Positions 47,325-56,078 of a DNA stretch of 64,000 nucleotides are shown here, one piece after another. Position 1 is the first letter of the stretch, and every line of letters begins with the position of its first letter. Below the pieces are notes generated by a model. That model was not told where the DNA came from, searched no databases, and worked only from the letters and a program-made list of their open reading frames with translations. The position numbers were made by a program, and so were the translations under genes. Source of the DNA: DATLGB01 sp038258425 (GTDB taxonomy: Bacteria > Actinomycetota > Thermoleophilia > Solirubrobacterales > Solirubrobacteraceae); contig JBBSPV010000011.1 of assembly GCA_038258425.1 (NCBI GenBank), positions 1 to 64,000 of the forward strand, read 5' to 3'.

Positions 47325-50198
47325 CTACCCCCAGCCCGAGGCGCTCAGCCCGCACGCTCGCCGCGGGGTCGCACCCGTCCAGGTGCGGGGCAGCGCGCGC
47401 AAGCGCGACCGGCGGCTCACCAGCGCCCGGCAGCGCGTGCTCGCGTAGCGGACGCGCAGGGTCGCGCCCGGACCCAGGAGTACCAGCCAGTAGCGGTGGT
47501 GCGCGCGGAGGGCCCGGCCGCTGAGCTCGACGTCGTTCCAGGCGCCGGAACGGGAGTGGCGCAGCGTGGCGCGCCCGAGCGAGCGCCCGGGTCGCCCGCG
47601 CCGGTCGCCGTAGAGCCCGACGAGGACGCGACGGGCGCTGTTGCGGGCGCCCAGGTAGATGCGCAGCGAGCGCAACGCTCCGCTACGTGCGGCCACGAGC
47701 GAGAAGGCCAGCGCGCGACGCTGGGGGCTGGCGAACGCGTGGGACCCGATCCGGCGGGTCCCGAGCATGCGACGCCGCCCGGTCGGCGGGGGCGGCGAGG
47801 AGTCGGCGCCGCCCGCGACGGACTGGAGGTCCGGCCGCGCCGGCACCACTCCGAGGGTGCGGGTCGACCGGTAGGTCGCCGTGTAGGTGGTCGCTGCCGC
47901 CGGGGCGATGAGGTTGTGGGTCGGGCCGCCGCCGTCGGACCACGCGGCGAAGGCGAAGGGGACGCCGTCCGCCGTCAGCGCGGTGGGGGCGGTGACCGAG
48001 TGCGAGGAGCCGACGATGACGGTGCGGCTGAACGGGGTGGACTGGGCCGCCGCGTCGACTCCCACGCCGGCCCCGGAGGGGCGGCTGGCGAAGCTGAGGT
48101 CGACGGTCCGGGGATAGAGGTCGCGCGTGGCCGTGCTCGACCGCCCGGCCGCGTCCGTGGCGGTGAGCCGGAGCTCGAGGTACGACGGGTAGTCGTGATC
48201 GGGTGCCCGGATCTGCCCGGCGGCTCCTGCCGCGGTCTCCAGTTCGTGGGTGTGGCACTGCGCCAGCCCGCCCGGGCAGTGGTGCACGACGAGCGACCAC
48301 GAGAGGTCGCCGGCCGGCAGCTCGGCGCCGGTGGCGCTGGTGGCGTGGCCGGCGAAGGCGATCGGGTCGCCCACGCTCCAGCGCAGCGACGGGGCGGGGG
48401 CGTCGATCGTCACCTCGGGCGGGGCCCCGACGGTGATCGCCAGGGGAGCGCTCAGGCTGGTCGCCCCCTGGCTGTCGGTGACCCGCAGACGGGGGCGGTA
48501 GAGGCGCGGTGTGGCGTAGGTCGTGCTCGGCGCGGCGCTCGTGCTGTCGTCGTACTGGCCGTCCCCGTCGAGGTCCCAGGCGTACTCGACACCACCCGAG
48601 CTTCCGGTGCCGTCGAACTGCACGGTCAGCGGCGCCTGGCCCGAGGTCGGCGTGGCCGTCGCGGTCGCGACCGGCGCGGCGTAGGTCACGCGGTGGACGC
48701 TGCCGTCGTCGTAGCCCGGGTAGTAGAGGTCGCCGCCCGGGCCGATCTGCAGGTTGACCGGGCCCGGCCCACCGGTGACGAAGGCGCTGACGCGCGACGG
48801 GTCGGGCAATCCGTTCGACCCTCGGGGCATGAAGTAGATGCACTTGCGCGAGTAGTCGGAGAAGAACAGCCCGCCGTCGTAGGCGTCGGGGTAGCTGCCG
48901 CCGGTGTAGAAGGCCAGGCCGGAGATCGACGAGCCGTTGCTGGTCGGGCACCCGTCGCCGGTGAACAGCGGCTGGCCGTGCTGGTAGGGGTAGTAGGGCG
49001 CGGCGACGCCGGCGCTTGAGAGCGTCGAGCAGCTGGCCAGGCCGATCGCCTGGTACCCGCCCTGCGCTCCGGCGCCCTCGTAGCAGGGCCAGCCGAAGTT
49101 CTTCGCCTCCGTCGCGGGCGCGGGCAGGCGGTCGATCTCCTCCCACGCGTTCCAGCCGACGTCCCCCGCCCACAGCTCCCCGGTGCCCGGGCGGAAGGTG
49201 AAGCGGAAGGGGTTGCGCAGGCCGTAGGCGACGATGCGGCTGCGGTCGGCGTCGCCGGACAGCGGGTTGCCGGTGGCCGCGTCGCCGGTGGCCGGATCCA
49301 CCCGGAGGATGGCGCCGTCGAGCACCGTGGGGCCTGCGGGCCGGCGAGCGCTCTGGGCCCGCAGCGCGCCGCCCTGGGCGCCGGGCGCCGTCAGCCCCGT
49401 GCCCGCCGCGCCGGGCGGATCACCGCACGGGTTGCCGGTCTGGCCGTAATCGGCGTAGGTGAAGCTCGCGCCGTCCCCGGCGCTGACGTAGAGCCGTCCG
49501 TCGGGCCCGAACTCGAGCGCGCCGATCGAGTGGCTCGGATACTGCTGGCACCACTCGTCCGAGATCAGCGTCTGCTCGTTCGTCCCGGTGTTCCCGCTGG
49601 CCGTGAGCCGCACGAGGCGCCCGCTCACGACGCAGCCGGCGCCGTTGGGATCGCCGCAGGCATCGTTGAACTTCGGCGCCGTGCCGCCGATCGGCGCGTC
49701 GTAGGTGAACAACGCGTAGACGTACGGCTTCTGCGGGAAGCCGGGATCGAGCGCCAGGCCGAGCAGCCCGCGGTCCCAGTAGTCGTCGACCTCGGTCCGC
49801 AGGTCGGCGAACACCGTCGGCGTCGTGTCGGCCAGCGAGTCATAGACGACGATCCTGCCGTCCTTCTGGGCCACGAAGACCCGGCCGTCCGGGGCGAAGC
49901 GGACCACGCTCGGATGGTCGAGGCCGCCCAGCACCGCGGTGTCCTGGAACTTGACCGGCAGCGTTTCCGCGGCCGGCGCCGTGGGAGCGGACGCGGCGAG
50001 CGGCGCGAACGCCCCGGCTCTCAGCAGGGGCCGGGCGGGCGCGTCAGCCAACAACGGCCCCGGCGCCGCCGAGGCTCCCGCGCTCAGGGTGGCCGAAAGC
50101 CCGAGCGCCAGCGCAGCGGCCACCAGCACCCGGCGGCAGCCGGAGACCGTCGTGTGGCGCCGGGACGACTGCCGCTGATTGGACCGTGGGCCGGACAA
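47325..50198 (-). CDS. Secreted glucose/sorbosone dehydrogenase-like protein with PKD domain
   Basis: A 957-residue exported protein. A signal peptide (about 20-45, ending ASAAP) leads to a six-bladed beta-propeller of the PQQ-dependent glucose/sorbosone dehydrogenase family (about 85-515): GRVFVAQKDGRIVVYDS, GLLGLALDPGFPQKPYVYALFTYD, YGLRNPFRFTF, AKNFGWPCYEG. A PKD-type Ig domain follows (about 530-600, ATPTSGQAPLTVQFDG, YAWDLDGDGQYDD). About 300 residues of further beta-rich and Arg-rich sequence close it. A TTG start follows GAGGGA. Whether it binds PQQ is untested, and the C-terminus may attach it to the wall. Confidence 0.87.
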   Translation of the reverse strand: MSGPRSNQRQSSRRHTTVSGCRRVLVAAALALGLSATLSAGASAAPGPLLADAPARPLLRAGAFAPLAASAPTAPAAETLPVKFQDTAVLGGLDHPSVVRFAPDGRVFVAQKDGRIVVYDSLADTTPTVFADLRTEVDDYWDRGLLGLALDPGFPQKPYVYALFTYDAPIGGTAPKFNDACGDPNGAGCVVSGRLVRLTASGNTGTNEQTLISDEWCQQYPSHSIGALEFGPDGRLYVSAGDGASFTYADYGQTGNPCGDPPGAAGTGLTAPGAQGGALRAQSARRPAGPTVLDGAILRVDPATGDAATGNPLSGDADRSRIVAYGLRNPFRFTFRPGTGELWAGDVGWNAWEEIDRLPAPATEAKNFGWPCYEGAGAQGGYQAIGLASCSTLSSAGVAAPYYPYQHGQPLFTGDGCPTSNGSSISGLAFYTGGSYPDAYDGGLFFSDYSRKCIYFMPRGSNGLPDPSRVSAFVTGGPGPVNLQIGPGGDLYYPGYDDGSVHRVTYAAPVATATATPTSGQAPLTVQFDGTGSSGGVEYAWDLDGDGQYDDSTSAAPSTTYATPRLYRPRLRVTDSQGATSLSAPLAITVGAPPEVTIDAPAPSLRWSVGDPIAFAGHATSATGAELPAGDLSWSLVVHHCPGGLAQCHTHELETAAGAAGQIRAPDHDYPSYLELRLTATDAAGRSSTATRDLYPRTVDLSFASRPSGAGVGVDAAAQSTPFSRTVIVGSSHSVTAPTALTADGVPFAFAAWSDGGGPTHNLIAPAAATTYTATYRSTRTLGVVPARPDLQSVAGGADSSPPPPTGRRRMLGTRRIGSHAFASPQRRALAFSLVAARSGALRSLRIYLGARNSARRVLVGLYGDRRGRPGRSLGRATLRHSRSGAWNDVELSGRALRAHHRYWLVLLGPGATLRVRYASTRCRALVSRRSRLRALPRTWTGATPRRACGLSASGWG

Positions 50199-50304
50199 CG
50201 TGTTCCCTCACGAGTGGACGGATCGCGGGAGGCGTGGAAACGTACCGGAGACGGCAGCCCGCCGGCATCTGGAGTGTCAGCTCGCCGCGCCCGTGCCGCG
50301 GCGA

Positions 50305-50310
50305 TAGGGT
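50305..50310 (+). promoter_or_regulatory. TAGGGT -10-like box of the cupin gene
   Basis: TAGGGT ends 6 bases before the GTG start at 50317; no Shine-Dalgarno. Leaderless start likely. Confidence 0.5.
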
Positions 50311-50316
50311 GGCGCC

Positions 50317-50829
50317 GTGGCCGCGCTGCAGCCCCGACGCTCTGGGACGCATCCAGTCGTCTACGAGGTGGCCGGCGGGAACCACGTGACGATCCTGCTC
50401 GATCGGGACGAGACGCAGACGAGCGTCGACGTCATCGAGGTGCTCGCACAGCCGGGCGGCGGCCCGCCCCCGCACCGGCACGCCTTCGGAGAGTGGTTCC
50501 GCGTGCTGGCCGGCGAGTTGACCCTCTGCGAGGCGCGCGACGGCACCGTCGTCTGCACCGCCGTGCTCGCGAGCGGCGACAGCGTGTGGGTGCCCCCGTG
50601 GACCGTCCACGGCACGCTCAACCTCGCGGCCACGCCCACGCGCTTCGAGGTCGCCGGGATTCCCGGGGCGATGAGTGCCTACTTCGCCGAGGCCGGGATC
50701 GAGGTCGCCGACGAGCAGACGCTGTCGAAGACCGACCCGCCCGGACCGTCCGCGGTGGAGGCGATCGCGGCGCGCTGGGGCATCGAGTTCTGGACGGGCC
50801 CGATCGACGCCACGCCGATCACGCGCTGA
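50317..50829 (+). CDS. Cupin-domain protein
   Basis: A 170-residue single-cupin protein. The metal motif is PPPHRHAFGEWFRVLAGEL (His-X-His plus Glu spacing) and the second motif contains WVPPWTVHGTLN. Cupins of this kind include dioxygenases, isomerases and small-molecule binders; the substrate cannot be judged. Its end overlaps the convergent MBL gene by 11 bases. Confidence 0.88.
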   Translation: MAALQPRRSGTHPVVYEVAGGNHVTILLDRDETQTSVDVIEVLAQPGGGPPPHRHAFGEWFRVLAGELTLCEARDGTVVCTAVLASGDSVWVPPWTVHGTLNLAATPTRFEVAGIPGAMSAYFAEAGIEVADEQTLSKTDPPGPSAVEAIAARWGIEFWTGPIDATPITR

Positions 50830-51616
50830 CCTTCGCTCCGGGCATGCAGATCCGTCCCTCCAGGCGGCGGGGAACGTCGGGGTCGTGGGCGGGCAGCAGG
50901 ACGCACGGCTCCTCGGCGGCCAGGGCCTTGACCGCGTGCTGGCTTCGCAGCGACGTGGCCCCGTCGTAGGTCACGCCGTCGACGGCGTCGGCGAGCAGGT
51001 TGCGCTCGCGGTAGCTGACGTCGCCGGCCACGAGGTAGGTCACGTCGGCGGCGCGGGCGACGAGGCTCACGTGGCCGATCATGTGCCCAGGCGTCTCCAC
51101 GACGCGAATCGAGCCGTCCTCGGTCAGCGCCGCCGAACGGGGGAACGGCCCGACCGGGCCGGCGTCGAAGCGGAACGGCTCGGGATCGAACCAGCGAGGC
51201 CAGCGGCCCGGCATCGCGCCGATCAGCCCCCGCTGTCGCCGGGCGGCGCGCAGGCAGGCGTCGGAGGCGATCACCCGCGTGTGCGGGAAGTGGTACAGGC
51301 CGCCGGTGTGATCGTGGTGCAGGTGGGTCATCACCACGGCGCGGAGGTCACGGGCAGGATCGACGCCGAGCGCCGACAGCCGAGGTCCGACCTCCTCCTC
51401 CGGAGCGACCTCGATCTTGACCTTGCGCTGGAAGAACGGGTTCAGCTTCGGCGGGTAGTCGCGGTCGGAGTTGCGTGCGCGGTCCCCGGTATCCACGACG
51501 AACGCGCCCTCAGGGTGCTCCACCAGGTAGGCGTAGATCGGCAGCGGGCCGGCCCACTCGTGGTCGCGCAGGATGTCGAGCTTGCGCTCCACGGGGCTGC
51601 GCCCGGCGGTCCCCAT
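50819..51616 (-). CDS. Metallo-beta-lactamase-fold lactonase-like hydrolase
   Basis: A 265-residue MBL-fold protein. The zinc motif THLHHDHTGG (HxHxDH), the later ligands in TPGHMIGH and AGDVSYRERN, and LLPAHDPDV match the AHL-lactonase-like branch. It may hydrolyse a lactone such as a homoserine lactone, but the substrate is unproven. The frame remains open with conserved-looking residues for eight codons upstream of this ATG, without any other start codon, so the true N-terminus may be unusual. Confidence 0.87.
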   Translation of the reverse strand: MGTAGRSPVERKLDILRDHEWAGPLPIYAYLVEHPEGAFVVDTGDRARNSDRDYPPKLNPFFQRKVKIEVAPEEEVGPRLSALGVDPARDLRAVVMTHLHHDHTGGLYHFPHTRVIASDACLRAARRQRGLIGAMPGRWPRWFDPEPFRFDAGPVGPFPRSAALTEDGSIRVVETPGHMIGHVSLVARAADVTYLVAGDVSYRERNLLADAVDGVTYDGATSLRSQHAVKALAAEEPCVLLPAHDPDVPRRLEGRICMPGAKVSA

Positions 51617-51704
51617 CTCGTGCAGGCGCTGGAGATTCGCCGTCCCCGTCTGCAGAGCCGTTCACCCGGATCCCGTCACAGCGCTCGGTCATGTGCATGT
51701 CGTC

Positions 51705-52103
51705 CTACGACGCGTTGAGCTCCACTGCGGCGCGAACGAGGGCCTTGAAGCCCTCGGCGTCGATCCGGTCTCCCTCGCCGAGGTCGATGACCCGCCTGAC
51801 CTTCGCGTCGAGGCTGGCGTTGAACAGCCCGGCTGGATCCTCGACTGACGCGCCCTTGGCGAAGGTCACCTTCACCTTGTCCTTGTAGGTCTCACCGGTG
51901 CAGATGATCCCGTCGCGTGACCAGACCGGGACGCCGAGAGGGTTCGACGCCTTCTGCCACTTGATCTCCTCGACCACGTCGGGTTCGGCCTGCCTGATGA
52001 GGTCGCGAAGCTCGGAAAGCCGCTCGCCCCGCCAGTCGTCGAGCTCGTCGATGATCGCGTCGATGATCTCCGCGGGGCGTTCAGGCGTGGCATCGTCGGA
52101 CAT
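51705..52103 (-). CDS. DUF1801 protein
   Basis: A 132-residue DUF1801 protein: IIDAIIDELDDWRGERLSELRDLIR, EIKWQKASNPLGVPVWSRDGIICTG and KDKVKVTFAKGA. The pattern differs from the other DUF1801 gene at 32679, so it is a separate branch. No function known. The frame is open much further upstream (to 52379), but the ATG at 52103 precedes the conserved part. Confidence 0.85.
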   Translation of the reverse strand: MSDDATPERPAEIIDAIIDELDDWRGERLSELRDLIRQAEPDVVEEIKWQKASNPLGVPVWSRDGIICTGETYKDKVKVTFAKGASVEDPAGLFNASLDAKVRRVIDLGEGDRIDAEGFKALVRAAVELNAS

Positions 52104-52172
52104 GCTCGAACCCTTGCAGAACGAGCCGGTTGGCAGCTGACGAGGCGCAGTGCTTCCTCGGGCGACCGGCGG

Positions 52173-52178
52173 TAAGCT
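52173..52178 (+). promoter_or_regulatory. TAAGCT -10-like box of the 52186 gene
   Basis: TAAGCT ends 7 bases before the GTG at 52186, the standard spacing of the leaderless genes here. It supports the short gene being real. Confidence 0.45.
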
Positions 52179-52185
52179 CGCGCTC

Positions 52186-52464
52186 GTGACCGATGAAGGT
52201 CGAAGCCGACGACCGGGCGACCGTGACGACGCCGGCACCGCCCCGGGCATCGGGGCGGCTGACGTGTCGGCCATCATCGAGCGTGCCACCGAGTTGGGCT
52301 TCGATCCGCGTCGCGTCGAGCAGGCCTTCGGCGTTCGACCCACAGGTCGCGACGAGCGAGCGCGAGATCGTGACGACACAGCCGCAACGGACCGTCACGA
52401 GGCTGAGGCGGACCGCAACCGCGCCGTCGAGGCGCGTGACGCCTCACGACGCAGCGGGGAGTGA
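52186..52464 (+). CDS. Small charged hypothetical protein, 92 residues
   Basis: A 92-residue protein from the GTG 52186. One short ordered part (about 25-50, ADVSAIIERATELGFDPRRVEQAFG) is helical, and the rest is very rich in Arg, Asp, Glu and Ala, so largely disordered. A -10 box upstream and a terminator hairpin 9 bases downstream bracket it as a transcription unit. No family recognised; composition alone would not have convinced me. Confidence 0.45.
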   Translation: MTDEGRSRRPGDRDDAGTAPGIGAADVSAIIERATELGFDPRRVEQAFGVRPTGRDERARDRDDTAATDRHEAEADRNRAVEARDASRRSGE

Positions 52465-52472
52465 CCACCACC

Positions 52473-52492
52473 CGTCAGCGCTTCGGCTGACG
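52473..52492. terminator. Hairpin between the small gene and the bc operon end
   Basis: CGTCAGC and GCTGACG form a perfect 7-bp stem around the loop GCTTCG, a stable UUCG-like tetraloop shape. It lies 9 bases after the stop at 52464 and 53 bases beyond the stop of the minus-strand qcrB gene, so it can serve both strands. Confidence 0.6.
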
Positions 52493-52544
52493 CCGCTACC
52501 GGCTCACCGCCGCCGGCGCCGCCGGATTGCGTCGACGTTCGGAC

Positions 52545-53939
52545 TCACCGAACCTGGCTGGCTGCGCCCGCCGGCCGGCTGATCACCGCCTCCTCCTCGG
52601 CCTCGTGCTGGAGGGCCTCGATCGCCTCGGCGCGCAGCAGGGCGGTGCACCAGCGGCGCACGACGAAGAAGAGGACGACCGGCAGCACCCAGACGAGCAC
52701 GCGGTAGAACCACACTTGGGAGACGTAGGGAAGGCCGAGGAAGACCGTCATGCGGTCGGCGGACCCGGCGACGAAGATGAGGAAGACCCAGACGGCGAAG
52801 GCCGCGCCGAACGCCGTGCGCCCGGGAGCCTCGCGCGGGCGCTGGAGGACGTTGTGGCGGCGACGGTCTCCCGTGACGCGCCGTTCCAGCCAGGGGAAGG
52901 CGAGCAGCACGACAAAGACGATTCCGGGAAACAGGATCCCGCCCCAGAAGGGTCCCGGGATCAGCGTGAAGCTCCCGATCGTCACGTCGAAGCCCGGCAT
53001 CAGCCGCAGCGCCCCGATCAGCCACCCGAGGTACCAGTCGGGCTGGGCGCCGTTGGTGCCGAGCGCCAGCTCGTAGGGGCCCCACTGCCAGATCGGGTTG
53101 ATCTGGATCAGGCCTCCGAGCGCCACCAGCACGGCGGCGACCACGAACAGCAGCCCGACGGAGCGACCGGCCTGGCCCGGGAAGGCCGGCACGCCGACCA
53201 GCGTGCCCTCCGACGCCCGCCGGTCGGCCTTGAACTGCGTGTGGTGGCGGGAGGCGATCAGCGCAAGGTGGCCGCCGATGAGCACGGCCAGCAGCCCGGG
53301 GAACAGGAGCACGTGGGCGATGTACATCCGGCTCTCGAAGGCCCCGGTGCCCGGGTACGGCGCGCCCCAGATGAGCTGGGCGAAGTTGCCGCCGATCAGC
53401 GGGATGGACTCCGCGACGCCGTAGCCGATGGCCAGGCCCATCCCCGACAGCAGGTCGTCAACCAGCGAGTAGCCGAGGTAGCCCTCGAGCAGCGCGACGA
53501 TCAGCATGAGGACGCCGATGACGTAGGTCAGCTCGCGGGGACGGCGGAACGCCCCGGTGAAGAACACGCGCAGCAGGTGCACGACGATCGCGGCGACGAA
53601 CAGATCCGCGGCCCAGTGGTGGGTCTGGCGCAGCAGCAGCCCGCTCTTGACACCGAAGGAGAGGTCGACGGCGGACTTGTAGGCCTCGCTCATGTGGGTG
53701 CCGCGCAAGGGTGCGTAGGCGCCGTGGTAGACGGTGTCGGCCGTGCTCGGCTCGAAGAACAGCGCCAGGTAGATGCCCGTGGCGATGAGGACGACGAAGC
53801 AATACAGCGCGACCTCGCCGAGCAGGAACGACCAGTGGTCGGGGAACAGGTAGCGCAGGCCCTTGCGCAGCAGGGGCGCCGCCCCGGTGCGGTCCTCCAC
53901 GAAGCGGACGGGGTCGGCGAGGCCGTCGCGATGGGTCAC
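52545..53939 (-). CDS. qcrB: Cytochrome b subunit of the bc complex
   Basis: A 464-residue membrane protein with about nine helices. Paired haem-ligand histidines are in HHWAADLFVAAIVVHLLRVF and HVLLFPGLLAVLIGGH, and the quinol-site motif is QPDWYLGWLIGALRLMPG (PEWY equivalent). It oxidises menaquinol and passes electrons to the Rieske protein and haems b. Its GTG overlaps the qcrA stop (GTGA). Sequence and gene order match the actinobacterial QcrB type, which forms a supercomplex with cytochrome oxidase. Confidence 0.94.
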   Translation of the reverse strand: MTHRDGLADPVRFVEDRTGAAPLLRKGLRYLFPDHWSFLLGEVALYCFVVLIATGIYLALFFEPSTADTVYHGAYAPLRGTHMSEAYKSAVDLSFGVKSGLLLRQTHHWAADLFVAAIVVHLLRVFFTGAFRRPRELTYVIGVLMLIVALLEGYLGYSLVDDLLSGMGLAIGYGVAESIPLIGGNFAQLIWGAPYPGTGAFESRMYIAHVLLFPGLLAVLIGGHLALIASRHHTQFKADRRASEGTLVGVPAFPGQAGRSVGLLFVVAAVLVALGGLIQINPIWQWGPYELALGTNGAQPDWYLGWLIGALRLMPGFDVTIGSFTLIPGPFWGGILFPGIVFVVLLAFPWLERRVTGDRRRHNVLQRPREAPGRTAFGAAFAVWVFLIFVAGSADRMTVFLGLPYVSQVWFYRVLVWVLPVVLFFVVRRWCTALLRAEAIEALQHEAEEEAVISRPAGAASQVR

Positions 53940-54922
53940 GTCGGCCGCCTCGAGCGCACGCCGCTCCAGGACGGGCCGACGGGCCCGGAGAAGTCCCCGG
54001 CCGAGCGCAGCACGCCGTCCCGGCCGATCATGAGCGGCAGCTGCGGCAGCGGGCGGCCGGCCGGCCCGAAGATGACCTCGCCGCCGGTGGCCGGGTTGAA
54101 GGTGGAGTAGTGGCAGGGGCACACGAGCGCCGGGTCGGGCTCGGTCGGGTCGTACAGGGGAGACCGGTACAGCGCGACGGCGCAGCCGGCGTGCGTGCAG
54201 ATCTTCGAGAAGGCCAGGATGCCGCCCGGCGCCCAGCCGACACGCTCGCGCGGCAGCCGCAGGTCGGCCGCGGCGAGGCGCACCACCACGAGCGGCGCCC
54301 CGAGCAGCTCCTTGCTCGCGCCCTCCGGGAAGGCCGTGTAGAACGCGGCCGGCTCGATGTCGTCGGCGCGCACCGGCTCGTTGTGCGCGTCGACGAGGCG
54401 CACGCCGCGCCGCCACGGGGTCTTGTACAGCGGGTCCGTGTCGAGCAGCGGGCCGAGCGACAGCGCGGGGGCCACGGCGGCGGCCCCGAGCGCACAGCCC
54501 GCCGCGCCGCCCGCGGCCAGCAGGAGCTTCTTGCGGGTCAGCCCGTCGCCGCTCTCGCGCACGATCTGGGCCACCTCGTCGGCCTGCTCGGGGTCGGGCT
54601 CCGGGAAGGGCTCGGCGAGCTGCTCCGTCGGCAGCACCCGCTTCGCGAGGACGACCAGCGCGACGCCGATGGCCAGCAGCGCGCCGGCGAGCGCGAGCCC
54701 GAGCAGCTGCGTGGAGGCCTCCAGCGCGTAGAGCACGACGAACAGCACGCCGCTCACCGCCGCCAGCAGCAGCAGGCCGACGGCCAGCCCCTCCGCCCGC
54801 GGGTGCGGCGGCTGCGGGGCGACGATCCGCGGCCGGTCCTCCGGCAGGCGGCCGCTGCCGCGGCTGAAGCGGGCCAGCAGCCGCAGCATGACCCAGCCGG
54901 CGAGGGCGCGCAGGAGGTTCAC
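53936..54922 (-). CDS. qcrA: Rieske iron-sulfur protein of the bc complex
   Basis: A 328-residue Rieske protein. Cluster ligands Cys-His-Cys-His are in CTHAGC and CPCHYS. Two membrane helices near residues 45-95 precede a third (about 130-155, KLLLAAGGAAGCALGAAAVAP). The multi-helix N-terminus is the form seen in actinobacterial QcrA rather than the single helix of proteobacteria. Overlaps qcrC (ATGA) and qcrB (GTGA). Confidence 0.94.
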   Translation of the reverse strand: MNLLRALAGWVMLRLLARFSRGSGRLPEDRPRIVAPQPPHPRAEGLAVGLLLLAAVSGVLFVVLYALEASTQLLGLALAGALLAIGVALVVLAKRVLPTEQLAEPFPEPDPEQADEVAQIVRESGDGLTRKKLLLAAGGAAGCALGAAAVAPALSLGPLLDTDPLYKTPWRRGVRLVDAHNEPVRADDIEPAAFYTAFPEGASKELLGAPLVVVRLAAADLRLPRERVGWAPGGILAFSKICTHAGCAVALYRSPLYDPTEPDPALVCPCHYSTFNPATGGEVIFGPAGRPLPQLPLMIGRDGVLRSAGDFSGPVGPSWSGVRSRRPT

Positions 54923-55707
54923 GAGCGCAGCCGGCTCCCGATCAGCACGCAGGAGGCGACGAGCACGACCATGCCCATGAGCCAGGTCACGATGCCCTCG
55001 GGGAAGGGGCCGATGTGGTTGATGCCCCAGCCACCGGCGTCCTTCGGTGCCTGGGCGTCGTGGACGTAGGCGACGAGGTCATCGAGCTCGGCGGCGCTGA
55101 TCGCCCGGGTGGAGAACCGGGGCATGACGTAGGGGCCGATGCGGACCGCCTCGCGCACCTGGCGCGGGGTGGCGTGCTGGAGCGGTGGTGCCTTCGCGCC
55201 CGTCACCACGCCGCCCTGACCCACGACCTGGTGACAGCCGGCGCAGTGCTGGGAGAAGGACTCCAATCCACGCGCCACGTTCCCCTCACCGACCGCCGAC
55301 GGGGGGATCGCCGGGCCCCCCCGCCCGAGCGACGCCACGTAGGTCGTCAGGGCCCGCACCTCGTCGGCGTGGAAGCGCTGGCGAGCCCGCACGGGCTGGT
55401 CGCCGGGCCGGCCGAGCGGCATGTAGCCCGTGGTCAGGTAGAAGTCGGGGGCCAGCGCGCCGACGCCGAGCAGGGACGGCCCCGCGCCGGCGACCCCGGT
55501 CGCGCCGAGCGCGCCGCGCCCGGGCTTCACGCCCTCGCCCCGGCTGCCGTGGCAGGTGGCGCAGTTGGCCGCGAACAGCTCGGAGCCGCGCTGCTGCGGC
55601 GTCCCCTGCTCGCTGCCGATGGGCCGCACGATGGGGGGTGGATCGGCCGCGGCCGGAGCCGGGGCGAGGACGAGCAGCCCGGCGAGGATCGCCAGCCGGC
55701 GTCTCAC
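54919..55707 (-). CDS. qcrC: Di-haem cytochrome c of the bc complex
   Basis: A 262-residue protein with two CxxCH haem sites, CATCH (Cys49-His53) and CAGCH (about 150-154), and a membrane anchor at the C-terminus (IVTWLMGMVVLVASCVLIG). A signal peptide is at residues 1-22. Di-haem QcrC is characteristic of actinobacterial bcc complexes and replaces a soluble cytochrome c by passing electrons directly to the oxidase. GTG start within the previous stop. Confidence 0.93.
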   Translation of the reverse strand: MRRRLAILAGLLVLAPAPAAADPPPIVRPIGSEQGTPQQRGSELFAANCATCHGSRGEGVKPGRGALGATGVAGAGPSLLGVGALAPDFYLTTGYMPLGRPGDQPVRARQRFHADEVRALTTYVASLGRGGPAIPPSAVGEGNVARGLESFSQHCAGCHQVVGQGGVVTGAKAPPLQHATPRQVREAVRIGPYVMPRFSTRAISAAELDDLVAYVHDAQAPKDAGGWGINHIGPFPEGIVTWLMGMVVLVASCVLIGSRLRS

Positions 55708-56078
55708 GACTGCACGCACTCCGGAAGCACGACCGCGCCGACGCTGCTCATCACGATGATCAGGAGGGTCAGCGGCGCGACGAGCAGCGCCATGGTGGCC
55801 ATGAAGTGGACTCGGGCCGTGGGCGACTCGCCGCCGGGCTCCGTGCGGGTCATCCGCCAGGCGGCGTAGGCGGAGACGACGGCCGCCAGCGCGACGGCGG
55901 CCGCTACGGCGCCGACGACGACCGTCCACGCGTCGAACGCCCACGCGGCGGCCGGAGCCTGCGTCGGGCACTTGGCGTCCGTCAGGAAGTAGCCCGTCAC
56001 GTGCTGCGTCGCCCACGCCAGCGGCGCGCCGAGCAACCCGAACCACATCAGCGCGGCGGCGGGCAGCCGGGCCTTCAC
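55704..56078 (-). CDS. Small multi-helix membrane protein in the respiratory operon
   Basis: A 124-residue protein with three or four hydrophobic segments (about 8-25, 42-68, 85-112), between ctaE and qcrC. It overlaps both neighbours by GTGA. It contains no haem or metal motif; two cysteines (KCPTQAP, LPECVQS) are the only candidates. It could be an accessory subunit or assembly factor of the bcc-caa3 supercomplex. I do not recognise a family name. Confidence 0.75.
   Translation of the reverse strand: MKARLPAAALMWFGLLGAPLAWATQHVTGYFLTDAKCPTQAPAAAWAFDAWTVVVGAVAAAVALAAVVSAYAAWRMTRTEPGGESPTARVHFMATMALLVAPLTLLIIVMSSVGAVVLPECVQS

Noticed and set aside
52081..52398. A 105-codon minus-strand ORF near the DUF1801 gene
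   Set aside because: It lies opposite the charged 92-residue gene and overlaps the DUF1801 start region, with no conserved pattern. The plus-strand gene has a -10 box and terminator.
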